Positions 13,018-22,427 of a DNA stretch of 64,000 nucleotides are shown here, one piece after another. The notes beneath the pieces were generated by a model. The model was given only the letters and a program-made list of their open reading frames with translations. It was not told the DNA's origin and ran no database searches. This DNA is from Sacculina carcini (lineage: Eukaryota; Arthropoda; Thecostraca; Sacculinidae), in contig OU696574.1 in assembly GCA_916048095.2 (NCBI GenBank), forward strand, positions 1,954,501-2,018,500, in the 5' to 3' direction. Numbering within the stretch: position 1 is the first letter of the stretch; every line of letters begins with the position of its first letter. Both the position numbers and the translations under genes were made by a program.

Positions 13018-13640
13018 TCTAGAGGCGAAAATCGAAACGTTCCCGATGAAATGCAGTTGCACAGTCTATTGAACTCAGTCGTTCGTTTCACTTAGCTTTG
13101 TACAAGAGCTTGTGAACTTCTAGACTAGTTATAGACTAGTTTGATTCTGGAGTCGATTCGATCAGCATGGTGTCGCGCATATTGGACGCCATTAGAAACG
13201 CCTTTTAGATCCTTACTCTTGGAATTATCTCGCATGATCCCCAACAAGCACGACCGAAATGGCAACCATCATTTTAGCTTGATTTATCGTTCCTTTGAAT
13301 TCACTTGCAACTAGTCCAATGATCAATTGACACATTATTCGCAACACGCACAGTCTCGATATGTGCTTCTAGGGCACATGTACAACACGCATCATCATCC
13401 ACTAGTTCGGCTGTAATATGCACAAAGACTTGGCTTGTTGCTGCCTGAAACATTATATCTAGCGCTGTTTTCAAATTTGCCACGCTTATTTGGGCAATGA
13501 AATGTCTTTCAAGTGAAACACAGAAATTATTGAAATTGTATCATTTAATTTCATTCACAATCGAGTAAGACCCTCTGTCTGGCATACAAGTCCTACCAGA
13601 CTGGTTATATTTGACACAACTGTTCACCAATAAAGATCAT

Positions 13641-13674
<34 letters not shown>

Positions 13675-14280
13675 GATAGCAGTCACACAGTATCGCTTCG
13701 TCCTGTGGTTTGCTGGTACAATTTCACCCATCTGTTTGTCGACTTGCACCATTATGTCTGTGCATTATATTCGCTGCTTATTATTGTGTATTTGCAGCAC
13801 GACTATAACCTCAGACTTCAGCTGGACGCGATGACACACATGTCGTGTACCCGCCACGTCGCATTACAACGTATCGGCGACCTGAGCGATTTCACCTTGT
13901 GCTTTGTTGTGGTGGCATCTGTGATGTCATTTCTCAATTGGTCGTCATATTTGCCTAGTGTCCACCGAGACCGCACTACTTGTGATTTTCAAAGTTTTGT
14001 TTATTGTGTATTTTTCGTGACTGATGGCTTTTCAGTGTCGGCTGGGTTTGTTCGCCTTAGACTACTTTGTGAAGCGGGGGACTTCACTGTTAATTGCAAT
14101 TTCAAATGTGAAAATATCTGTTATTTACTGATGAGTGTATATTCGCCGATTGTACCAGGATCGTTCCACAATTAATGCCTCCTATTTTTAACTCCGCCCC
14201 AAATGATCGGAGAGATCTGAAATTTACACTGGATCATGATTTAACTGTTATCAGCATGTTCTAAAAACTTCATGTACCTA
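13018..14280. other. Non-coding with possible exon near 13.8 kb
   Basis: An open frame follows a good acceptor (TTTGCAG at about 13797) and reads HDYNLRLQLDAMTHMSCTRHV. I found no matching donor or homology. A (CA)n tract lies at about 13646-13672. Confidence 0.25.
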
Positions 14281-14922
14281 TTGCAAATATTTACGGCGTG
14301 ACGTCTTGACAAATAATGTTCGTCATGTAGAATCGTCAGTAGCAGAGATGCGCCATTGAATTCCCTCACAAGTAAGCGAACGTACCCATTGACATACAGC
14401 GATGCCTGAATAAACTCTATGAAGCCGACGCGGTGAATGCGAGCACAGTGAGAAGATGGGTCGATCGTCATCGATAGCGTTGCGAGTGATGCCGAGAGAA
14501 ACGATTCCGGAAGACTGGTCACTTTACCCGTTGATGCCTGTGTCTTGAATTTCCCGCTGGACAGTTCAAGACCGAGTTATCACCCGTGACGAGTGTCACC
14601 ACCACGAACCAGAGCACGAATGACATTCACTGGAATGCCACCACTTGAATTTTCCAGCAGGAAATTATAGCACAGACATCAGCGGGTGAAGTGATGTGCA
14701 CTGTCTTTTGGAATCATTTCTCTCGGCATCACTCGCAACGCTATCGATAACGATCGACCCATCTTCTCACTGTGCTCGCATTCACCGTGTCTGCTTCATA
14801 GAGTTTATTCAGGCATGGCTGTATGTCAATGGGTACATTCGCTTCCTTGTGATGGGCAATGTCAATGGCGAAACTACATGACGAACCTTTTCTGTCCAGA
14901 CGTCACGTCGTAAATATTTGCA
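14281..14922. mobile_element. Palindromic remnant of a mariner-type transposon
   Basis: Two inverted arms, about 14281-14514 and 14705-14922, begin and end with TTGCAAATATTTACG and its complement and surround a ~190-bp spacer. The left arm read on + contains VNASTVRRWVDRHR, matching the helix-turn-helix at the N-terminus of mariner/SETMAR-like transposases. The right arm encodes the same segment on the minus strand. In-frame stops show neither half is functional. The structure is a fold-back made of two head-to-head N-terminal transposase fragments. Confidence 0.7.
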
Positions 14923-15167
14923 ACAGATAAATTAAAATTGTAAAATATACAGTTGAATTATAACGGTGTAATTTAGCGTTATAATAATTTCCGCACCCTC
15001 CTATTTTTTGGGGTGTATAATAGAGTGCGGTACTTTTGGAACACCACTCGTAATCGAGGTGTAGTTAGCGGCGGTCGAACGCGTGTCTGTATGCGTGTGT
15101 GCATAATGAACCGCTTCTAATTGTACATCCAGACGCCTTGTTTTAATTTGCAATATCATGTGTTACA

Positions 15168-15491
15168 GTGTTGTTACATGAGTCAAATACATGTTTAAAC
15201 AAAAGCCAGTCGAATAATTCTTGTATCAAACCCTGGTATGTGGACCTTGATTCGAAACTCGGACCTATTGCACTACATTATTCCCGATTACTCCGACAGT
15301 ATCATTTGCCGTTATTCGTTATTAAGCTACTGAGACGGTCACATCTTGATCCGTCGAAAAATTTTGTCTACCGGGAGATGATAGAGACAATAGCAAAAGA
15401 TCGACGAGAACAAGTTGACAGTAAACTTTCTGCCAACAACCATAAAAAACCATTTGACCTGATAGTACTCTTACGAGCTTTTCCCCATTGA
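15168..15491 (+). CDS. Orphan ORF or last exon, unknown
   Basis: The 107-codon frame has balanced, coding-like composition in its second half (SKLGPIALHYSRLLRQYH, NFVYREMIETIAKDRREQVD, KPFDLIVLLRAFPH before the stop). Plausible splice acceptors precede it (TGTTACAG at about 15166 and AAAAGCCAG at about 15210), so it could be a terminal exon of an upstream gene, possibly the Ser-rich one. I do not recognise it. It ends about 105 bp before the convergent EIF3L stop. Confidence 0.4.
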   Translation: MLLHESNTCLNKSQSNNSCIKPWYVDLDSKLGPIALHYSRLLRQYHLPLFVIKLLRRSHLDPSKNFVYREMIETIAKDRREQVDSKLSANNHKKPFDLIVLLRAFPH

Positions 15492-15596
15492 AGTAACTGG
15501 CTGAGTCCATGGTAGAGCATCAAGCTCAATCGTTCACATAAAAACCGGGAGAACGTGCACAAACAGCTGTTTTATTCTGTCATATCAAAATAACGT

Positions 15597-17525
15597 TCAG
15601 TACAACTTGATAGCGCTAATAGTATGATTCAGCTCTTCCAGCTTGTGAATTTGCCTGATGAAAAAGTCGCCGTAGCGCTGGGCCACCTTGGTATCGGCAA
15701 TGTGAATCATGTCGTCATCGATATAGAAGTCAATTTCTGAGTCCGACTGGAACTGTCCGTCGAGACCAGAAGTGCCATGACACCACACGACGTTCTTCAT
15801 TTTGTATTTGAAACACGGCAGATAGGAGCGGAACCTGCGCTCTTCCAAGCCTAGAAAGTCGGCCATTTTATCGACACGCAAAGTGGTGTAGAGTCGCAGG
15901 TAGCTGCGCATTGTCGGAATACTGACGTCTTTCACTTGCAGCGAGCATTCGGTGTTGGCTTCCAGTCCGGCGGCGGCGCGAGCCTTGACTGACCGCTCAG
16001 AAGCCACATTGGCCGCCATCTGGGTGCGCTCGACGGCTGCGCGTGCAGCTGATATTTGATCAGCGCCAGCCGACGAGGACAGTGCCTTCTCGTGCGCCGC
16101 TACAGCCAGATCGGCATTGACGGACGCCTCGCGTGCAGCTTCTTCAAGTGCGATGAGCTCAGTGGCCGTGTCCACACAGCCGAACCTGGACACCATATCG
16201 ATGAACACCTGCTGCTCGACTTCGTCCATAAAGACGCGCAGTTGTTGTCGTTGTGGCTCGCGCAGCCAATCACCACTCGTCATCGACGCCGTGTCGAGAT
16301 CGGGAGCTACCGGAGACAAAAACTTGGGACATGCGAATGTGAAAGCACTCTCGAACTCTTCGCGAACACCACGAGACATCTTCAGCATTTTTTCGTGGTA
16401 CTTGTCTGTGAGCACTGTTTGCACAGATTCATCGATCGATTGCGGATGCAGCACCAAGCAAATGGCCAGCAGTGTGAACATCTGCTCCGTCTGCTTGCTC
16501 ATCAGGTCCGACTGGTAACCTCTCACTTGAAACATCTGTTTTGTGCGTTGTATGTACAGCAGAATGTTGGAAAATGTACGGATAGCATCAGCGTAGCGAC
16601 GCATCATCAGATACGCGAAGCCAACATAGTAGAAAGTGGTGATCTGACACGCAGGCACACGCGCGTGCATGCTCTGCTTGTGCAACTCGATGTTTTCGAG
16701 TACCTTAATGGCCTGGTAGTAATCTCCGAGCAGCGAGTGTAACCTCAGCAGTCCGATGAGACTGAAGTAGCCGAGCATCTTGTACAGCGGATGACGTCCA
16801 AATTCGCCGGCAGCCGAGTCCGGATCACCGCCGTTGCTGTACACCGCCAGCTGCTGATTGATGTTGGACTTGTCGACCAACGAGTGCAGCACATTGAGCA
16901 CATTAAGCACATTCCACACGGTTGGGTTGTCGGATAATAGGTCCAGCTCTTGAGCTGTCTTCTTGCCTAGACGACTGCGGTACTGAGTGAACGCCTGAAA
17001 CTGGTAGATGAACTCGTCGATGATGTCCCATAGCCACTGATTCGGCAGTTCTAAATCGATCGGCTGATCGGTGGACAATATCAAGTTGAACAGGCTGCAG
17101 TAGTTAAAATATGACTCAAATCTATGCTCTGGTTTTAGGTTTGGGGCAGGCAGGGCATAAAGATGGCGATAGTACAGCTCCTTGTAGAGAATCATGAACA
17201 TGCTGTTGGCAGAATCGTCTCCCAGATATGGAGCAATATCCTCAGCCTCTGGCCACGGCTGGTCGTTGAAATATTCCTGGTTGAGCAATGGAAAACGCTC
17301 CTCATACAGTCGCTGCATCTCGAAGACGTTATTATCGGCCATGAAGTCCCTTAGTTCGAGTATAAAACGGCGCACCTCCTCAGGAACTTTATACTCATTG
17401 TAGAGGCGCTGGTGTTCCAAATCGAGCCGAGGATCTCCCGTGTGGTTGTCATAGACTCCGCTTCCGAAGTTGGCTCCCGCGCCATCGTCGTCATACTTTG
17501 TATAAGCACTCATTCTGTTATCCAC
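15597..17525 (-). CDS. EIF3L: Eukaryotic translation initiation factor 3 subunit L
   Basis: A 642-residue intronless frame matches eIF3L throughout. Recognisable blocks are YNEYKVPEEVRRFILELRD near the start, RHPLYKMLGYFSLIGLLRLHSLLGDY (residues ~244-269), the TPR-like VGFAYLMMRRYADAIRTFSNIL, and the C-terminal PCI region ending MIHIADTKVAQRYGDFFIRQIHKLEELN. eIF3L belongs to the PCI/MPN core of eIF3, which binds the 40S ribosome in the cytoplasm. It is about 80 residues longer than the human protein (564), mainly because of an Ala-rich, helix-forming insert at residues ~453-527 between the middle region and the conserved IPTMRSYLRLYTTL block. The start Met (17525) leads directly into the conserved N-terminal region. 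DET1 lies upstream in the same orientation, 515 bp away. Confidence 0.97.
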   Translation of the reverse strand: MDNRMSAYTKYDDDGAGANFGSGVYDNHTGDPRLDLEHQRLYNEYKVPEEVRRFILELRDFMADNNVFEMQRLYEERFPLLNQEYFNDQPWPEAEDIAPYLGDDSANSMFMILYKELYYRHLYALPAPNLKPEHRFESYFNYCSLFNLILSTDQPIDLELPNQWLWDIIDEFIYQFQAFTQYRSRLGKKTAQELDLLSDNPTVWNVLNVLNVLHSLVDKSNINQQLAVYSNGGDPDSAAGEFGRHPLYKMLGYFSLIGLLRLHSLLGDYYQAIKVLENIELHKQSMHARVPACQITTFYYVGFAYLMMRRYADAIRTFSNILLYIQRTKQMFQVRGYQSDLMSKQTEQMFTLLAICLVLHPQSIDESVQTVLTDKYHEKMLKMSRGVREEFESAFTFACPKFLSPVAPDLDTASMTSGDWLREPQRQQLRVFMDEVEQQVFIDMVSRFGCVDTATELIALEEAAREASVNADLAVAAHEKALSSSAGADQISAARAAVERTQMAANVASERSVKARAAAGLEANTECSLQVKDVSIPTMRSYLRLYTTLRVDKMADFLGLEERRFRSYLPCFKYKMKNVVWCHGTSGLDGQFQSDSEIDFYIDDDMIHIADTKVAQRYGDFFIRQIHKLEELNHTISAIKLY

Positions 17526-18040
17526 GCAACTGATTTACTTCTGTGAGGCACACAAACACAGTTGGCAAACATCAAACCATGATACATCCTACACATGAAA
17601 ATCTACAGCTTTCTAGCATTGGCAAATGCGGCGCATGACATTGATTCAATCCAACACCAAGTAAAACCACAAACATCGTGTATTTGTGAATATCCCTTTA
17701 CGACACCCGTTTCATTGGCAGATTATTCAGAAGTCTATCCTCTCATGATAGTTACAACACGTCTAGTTATACCAGGTCTGCAGGTGCTAATTTGTCAGTC
17801 CTGAAAATTCAACAATCTATAAGACGCATGGATTGGTAGTATAAAAATATGAAATTTTCCTAAACGTCTATATCGGATGACAGCAATGGATACTCATAAA
17901 AATTGTCCAGCGGTAACACATTATATAGTGATTTGACGGCGTGTTTCACAATACGCAGTAAAGAATAGGCACAAGTGCTGCTGCCCAGAAATTGCTGCAA
18001 GTAATAGCGACGCGGTCTCCATGAGAAGCGACTGTGGTGA

Positions 18041-19684
18041 TCACTGGTGGTCGTAGCGCAGGTGAAAATTAACCACGTATTCGGCGTTGGCGCGCTGTAC
18101 ACTGACGGCAAACGGGTCGGTCGGATGAAAGATGAAGGCGACTAAGCGACGAGTAGACACGGCGACCGCACGAGACGACGGCAGCAAGCCAGCGTGCAGA
18201 GAAAAACGCAGTGCGCCGGAGTGGCGAGCAAAGAATTTGATCGGCTGGTCTCCACAAGGCTTCGGCCTTTCCATTGCCGACACCCATTTTTCGTCGTAGC
18301 TAAACAACTGCATATCGAGGTAGGGTGAACAACTGAACGATTGACAGCTGACGGGAAGTTGCGCCAACAGTCTGCGCGTCGCCTCGCCGCTACTGCCGTG
18401 GCGCGCCGAGCGAATTGTGTGCCGAAACAGCGATTGTTGGCGTCGCGCAAACTCATTGTTCGAAGGAGAACACGTGAACCGAGTCTCGACAGATAGCCGA
18501 GCGTTGCGTAAGTAGTCGCAAAAGTTTTCGTACAAGTAGAGCAGCTGAGATGAGGTACCAGAGAAGACTGCCAGCACGCGACCATGTTCCAGTTGATAGA
18601 CGACAAACAGCGCCGGGCAGTGGGTCTGGTCGACGCGGTACGTCACCACATCCTCGCTTGAATAGCGCAACAGCACGTGTTGTCGGTCTAACAGTTGCAT
18701 TTTCCATATGCGCAAAGAGCAGAAATGGTCAAAGTGCCGAAAGAAACGCAGCAGACAGGCCGGTTGTCCGGAAGCTGCAGCGCGCCGGTATAAAAACACC
18801 AGCAATCGGTGCTTGAGCGAGCAGATGAAGCGGTCGGAGGCGGGCAACAGTCTGTGAGCGGCAGGCGCAGTGGCATTGAACAATGTCTGGTCGTCGTCCA
18901 TACAGAAACGACCGACAGTTCGCATCGGCAACAAACAGCCCTGTTCGTCGACCAGGAAAATGTGAAGCGTCTGGTGCTGCACTGACAACACGGCCAGCAC
19001 GTTATCATACAGACATACGCCTTGATTGTGCGACGTGAAGATCTTATCGCGCTCAAAATGCACCGTGTCGCACCGCCGGCCGGTCTGCACTCGCAGCACG
19101 TGTAGCGAGTAATTCTCGAGCGGTGTGCGCGCGCCGGGCAGCAGCCACTCGTTGGTGCGCGAATGTGCGGCGGCCGTGTGACGGAGTTCGGCGTCGGCCA
19201 CGACCGCCACTGACGCCACCAATACATGACGACCGTCGTCGGTGAATAGCGAACACTCGCGGTTCAGATTCTCGCCGGGCGACGCCACACGCACGCTGTG
19301 CAGCAGTGAGAACAAGCGAGAAAACAGCGCCGGCGCGGCCATAGACGGCGGCGGCAGGCGGCGACCTATGCCCGCCACACCCAGGTAGCGGTACACCTCG
19401 ACACACTGCTGGTCGCCTGATATGGCGATCATATAGCGGCCGTCGGGCATGAAACGGCGCAGTGTGCACACCGGCTTGTCGACTGCAGCCACGGAACTAT
19501 CGGGGAAAACGCTCAGGTAGAGCAGCCGTGCGCAACGATTGGGGTATCGACTGCAACGGCCGCCGATGGCTCGCAGGCTGAGAGTGCTGAGTAAGTGGAC
19601 AGCGCGCGTGCGAGGACGCCTATGTGTAGACGACCTCCACCACTCGGCACCCGGCGCGTGTTGTTTGTCATCGCAGCTGACCAT
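18041..19684 (-). CDS. DET1: DET1 homolog, substrate-adaptor component of CUL4-DDB1 E3 ligase
   Basis: The 547-residue intronless frame aligns along its whole length with animal DET1. Diagnostic segments are LRRFMPDGRYMIAISGDQQ, NRECSLFTDDGRHVLVAS, SLKHRLLVFLYRR, IWKMQLLDRQHVLLRYSSEDV, SPYLDMQLFSYDEKWVSAME, and the C-terminal FHPTDPFAVSVQRANAEYVV before NFHLRY. In animals DET1 joins DDB1 and DDA1 and recruits COP1 to ubiquitinate transcription factors such as c-Jun, in the nucleus. The length is typical (550 in human). The N-terminal ~60 residues are Arg/His-rich and poorly conserved, so the exact start is less sure than the rest. The coding sequence is notably GC-rich compared with its A/T-rich surroundings. 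Confidence 0.95.
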   Translation of the reverse strand: MVSCDDKQHAPGAEWWRSSTHRRPRTRAVHLLSTLSLRAIGGRCSRYPNRCARLLYLSVFPDSSVAAVDKPVCTLRRFMPDGRYMIAISGDQQCVEVYRYLGVAGIGRRLPPPSMAAPALFSRLFSLLHSVRVASPGENLNRECSLFTDDGRHVLVASVAVVADAELRHTAAAHSRTNEWLLPGARTPLENYSLHVLRVQTGRRCDTVHFERDKIFTSHNQGVCLYDNVLAVLSVQHQTLHIFLVDEQGCLLPMRTVGRFCMDDDQTLFNATAPAAHRLLPASDRFICSLKHRLLVFLYRRAAASGQPACLLRFFRHFDHFCSLRIWKMQLLDRQHVLLRYSSEDVVTYRVDQTHCPALFVVYQLEHGRVLAVFSGTSSQLLYLYENFCDYLRNARLSVETRFTCSPSNNEFARRQQSLFRHTIRSARHGSSGEATRRLLAQLPVSCQSFSCSPYLDMQLFSYDEKWVSAMERPKPCGDQPIKFFARHSGALRFSLHAGLLPSSRAVAVSTRRLVAFIFHPTDPFAVSVQRANAEYVVNFHLRYDHQ

Positions 19685-19793
19685 TGCTCGTTCACACTAC
19701 GACCAGAAAGGCCCCATCACTTGCCTTCACCAACACTGCTTGTCGATCGTCCAATTTAACAACTTCCCTCCTCAATGCAACCCAACTTTCTAA

Positions 19794-20416
19794 TTCAACC
19801 GATTTGAATTACTTTACGCTTAATACAATTAGTGTATTCTAGCAACGTCAACTGCCGGATGATTTGTCTTCCTGCTAAAAACCCATTAACAGTTTATATA
19901 CACCACTAGCTGACTGAACAGTGGTTATAAGAACGTGGTTCACAACCGACTCTGAAGACTAAATTTATTATTTTACCCAGGTATAATGACACACCGCCAC
20001 TAACAACCGGTAACCTACAAGTAGCATCCATTTACTTGCTTCATGTTCTGTACCACGTGCGGGCCAGACCTATATTCTACAAGTTTCGAATCCGTAAAGC
20101 CGTTGAATTTAAAATACCTGGCATCATCATAGGTCCAAAATTTATCAAATTAAACCGCAAACGTACCAATATAAAATATACAATCTACACCGAACCTCAG
20201 CAGCTCACAATCAGACCAGACCCAAACGGCGTGACAGATGTGACGGCGTGATGCGCCATTGCCTACTCTGATAGAATATTCCTTCACTGGAGTGTTTTGG
20301 TGCAATATGAAGTGAAATCTAAAAACATTTAGCGTTTTGTAAGCATTCTACAAGCCAGATAGATGTCGTTTAGGTGAATATACAGGTGGAAAATGAATCC
20401 AGAATCCCCTAAGCTC
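19794..20416. other. Upstream region of DET1, no gene seen
   Basis: No conserved coding segment, only short chance frames. It presumably contains the DET1 promoter, but no distinctive element is visible. Confidence 0.3.
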
Positions 20417-20575
20417 ACGAGTAGCTCTGGCTAAGGCACTCAAATGTCAGAAGTTAGCGATTCGGAATCCTGGACTGGGTTTGTTCATCACCTCCGCTCG
20501 AGTCTACCGGGAGTCACCGCTGTAGAGAGGTCACAGCGAGGCGCAACATGCTCGAATCATCACCTCGGAAATAGG
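20417..20575 (+). repeat. tRNA-derived SINE copy (same family as 35.4 kb)
   Basis: A tRNA-like head (GAGTAGCTCTGGCTAAGGCA, then TTCGGAATCCTGG as a decayed B box) is followed by a body with GAGTCTACCGGGAGTCACC. That body matches the element at 35440-35935 (GAGTCTACCGGGGAGTCACC). Confidence 0.6.
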
Positions 20576-21189
20576 ACTTTCCGAAGTACATGAATCGAAC
20601 ACTCAGAACTGCGGCATTCATTATTGTTTATAAGTCAATTGCGGTGTTGCTTACTTCGCTTACGTGTTGATATTTTTGCTTACAATTTCATTCTTACCTG
20701 ATATTCCAAAATTTAGTTAGTATTTTTGCGGTTTTGAACGGAATAGACTTGAAATAAATACTCGAAACACATGAAGGCACAAAATGAATGTCTACCCTGC
20801 GACATTAGTGAAACCTCCTTTATCCACTTCGGAAGTGCATAGTACTTCCGAACTTTTGCTCAAGTCAAATCGAACATACCCTATCTCACCCATATATAAA
20901 TGTTTTTTGTCACCTAACCTATCTAATATAACCTCACCTAAGCTAAACTAAGTTCATCTAACCGAACCGAGACAAAAATGGGAAGACCCATAGCTGTATG
21001 TAAATGTATAATAATAAAGTTCAACGTACCACAACCGTACATTATATTGTACGTATGTATGTATGTGTGTATTGTAGGTGTATATTGGTGTGCGTGTCTG
21101 TGTGTTGAACATATATAAACACATTATATATACAAAAAACAAACATATCGATGAACATTAACATTTACTCAAGTGTTTTTCAGCTTCTT

Positions 21190-21580
21190 TCTATACACTG
21201 GGTCATTCAGTTGAACGAATGCTCGAAACTTCCCTGCGATAATGCCACCGCATCATTTCTGCGAAGTGTTCTTCCATAATTTTGCTGCAGCGGAGCGATC
21301 GCACGTACACTCACACATACAAGCACACACACATACATACAGACATACACATACAAGCACACACACACACACACACACTCACATACACACGCACACACAT
21401 ACGAGCACACGCGCGCACACTCACATACATGCAAACACATCCTCACTATTCGTAAATGATATTGTTTCTATGTGTTTGTTTTTCACTTTGATTGATTCTA
21501 TACATCATGTCATTCAATTGAATAATTGCTCGAAACTTCCTAGCAAGAGTACCACCGCATCATTTTTGCTAACTTCACTT
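21190..21580. repeat. Direct duplication flanking a (CA)n tract
   Basis: Segments at about 21200-21275 and 21507-21580 share GCTCGAAACTTCC and CACCGCATCATTT with high identity. A (CA)n-rich microsatellite lies between at about 21296-21425. Non-coding. Confidence 0.6.
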
Positions 21581-21959
21581 GATAAATTTCGCTAAAATTT
21601 GATAAGTGACACACATACACACACCAGAATGGGACGAGTTGAAACGGGTATATTTGACATTTGCATTCTGCTGCATTACGTGTGTGTGTGTTTATGGGCA
21701 TTTGTGGGTGATTCTGTACGCGTAAATAAAGTAAAATCTATGTTGTTAGACTGTATAAGAACGCACACACACACTACAATTGACAACGAAGCTACGAGGC
21801 GCACGCAGTCTCTCTCTCTCTGATATGTGTGTGGGCGCGAATGCATGTATGCTTGTGTTTACCTATGTTTTAGTCTAATTATGTTTCTTGTACTCTGTTA
21901 TTGTGTTCTCCAATCACCCTTCAATGTGTTCTCATTGTGTACATGTGTTCATTGTGTTA

Positions 21960-22115
21960 TTTGAATCGTGTAATATTTATTCATTCATGTGTTCTTTTTA
22001 TTGTTTCCGTAACAACTGTTTCAGCTTTGTCCGCTTGTACATACTGTTTAGCTGCTGCGCGCCCGTGTATGACAGGCGCTATAACAAATACACTGAACTG
22101 AACTGAACTGAAGTA
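21960..22115. mobile_element. Probable 3' tail of a non-LTR element
   Basis: The segment ends with GCGCCCGTGTATGACAGGCG and a short CTGAA repeat array (22095-22112), the kind of tail left by CR1/L2-like elements. No coding remnant is visible. Confidence 0.35.
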
Positions 22116-22427
22116 TGGATCTACTAGCGACAATAACCGCGGAATGTGTCGCTAGTATATGTATACATACAGATACGTATTTGTTAACAAATTAGAGATG
22201 GATATTTAACAATATTTTTATTATATTATACATTATGTTCAGATTTTATTCGTTAAAAATTATGACAATAATGATGAAAACAAATGTTGAAGACGTACCG
22301 GCAAGTGCCACGTTGACCAATCGCCTGCTTACATGTTTTCAACAGTTAACTTGGGACTACTTTTGTTTAGCCTTTTCAGTGCTTGGGTTTGGTTGGCTGC
22401 TCGTTTTCCGTAATCTAGCGTTTCGTC

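Noticed and set aside
16056-16742. 228-codon plus-strand frame opposite EIF3L
   Set aside because: Shadow of the eIF3L coding strand.
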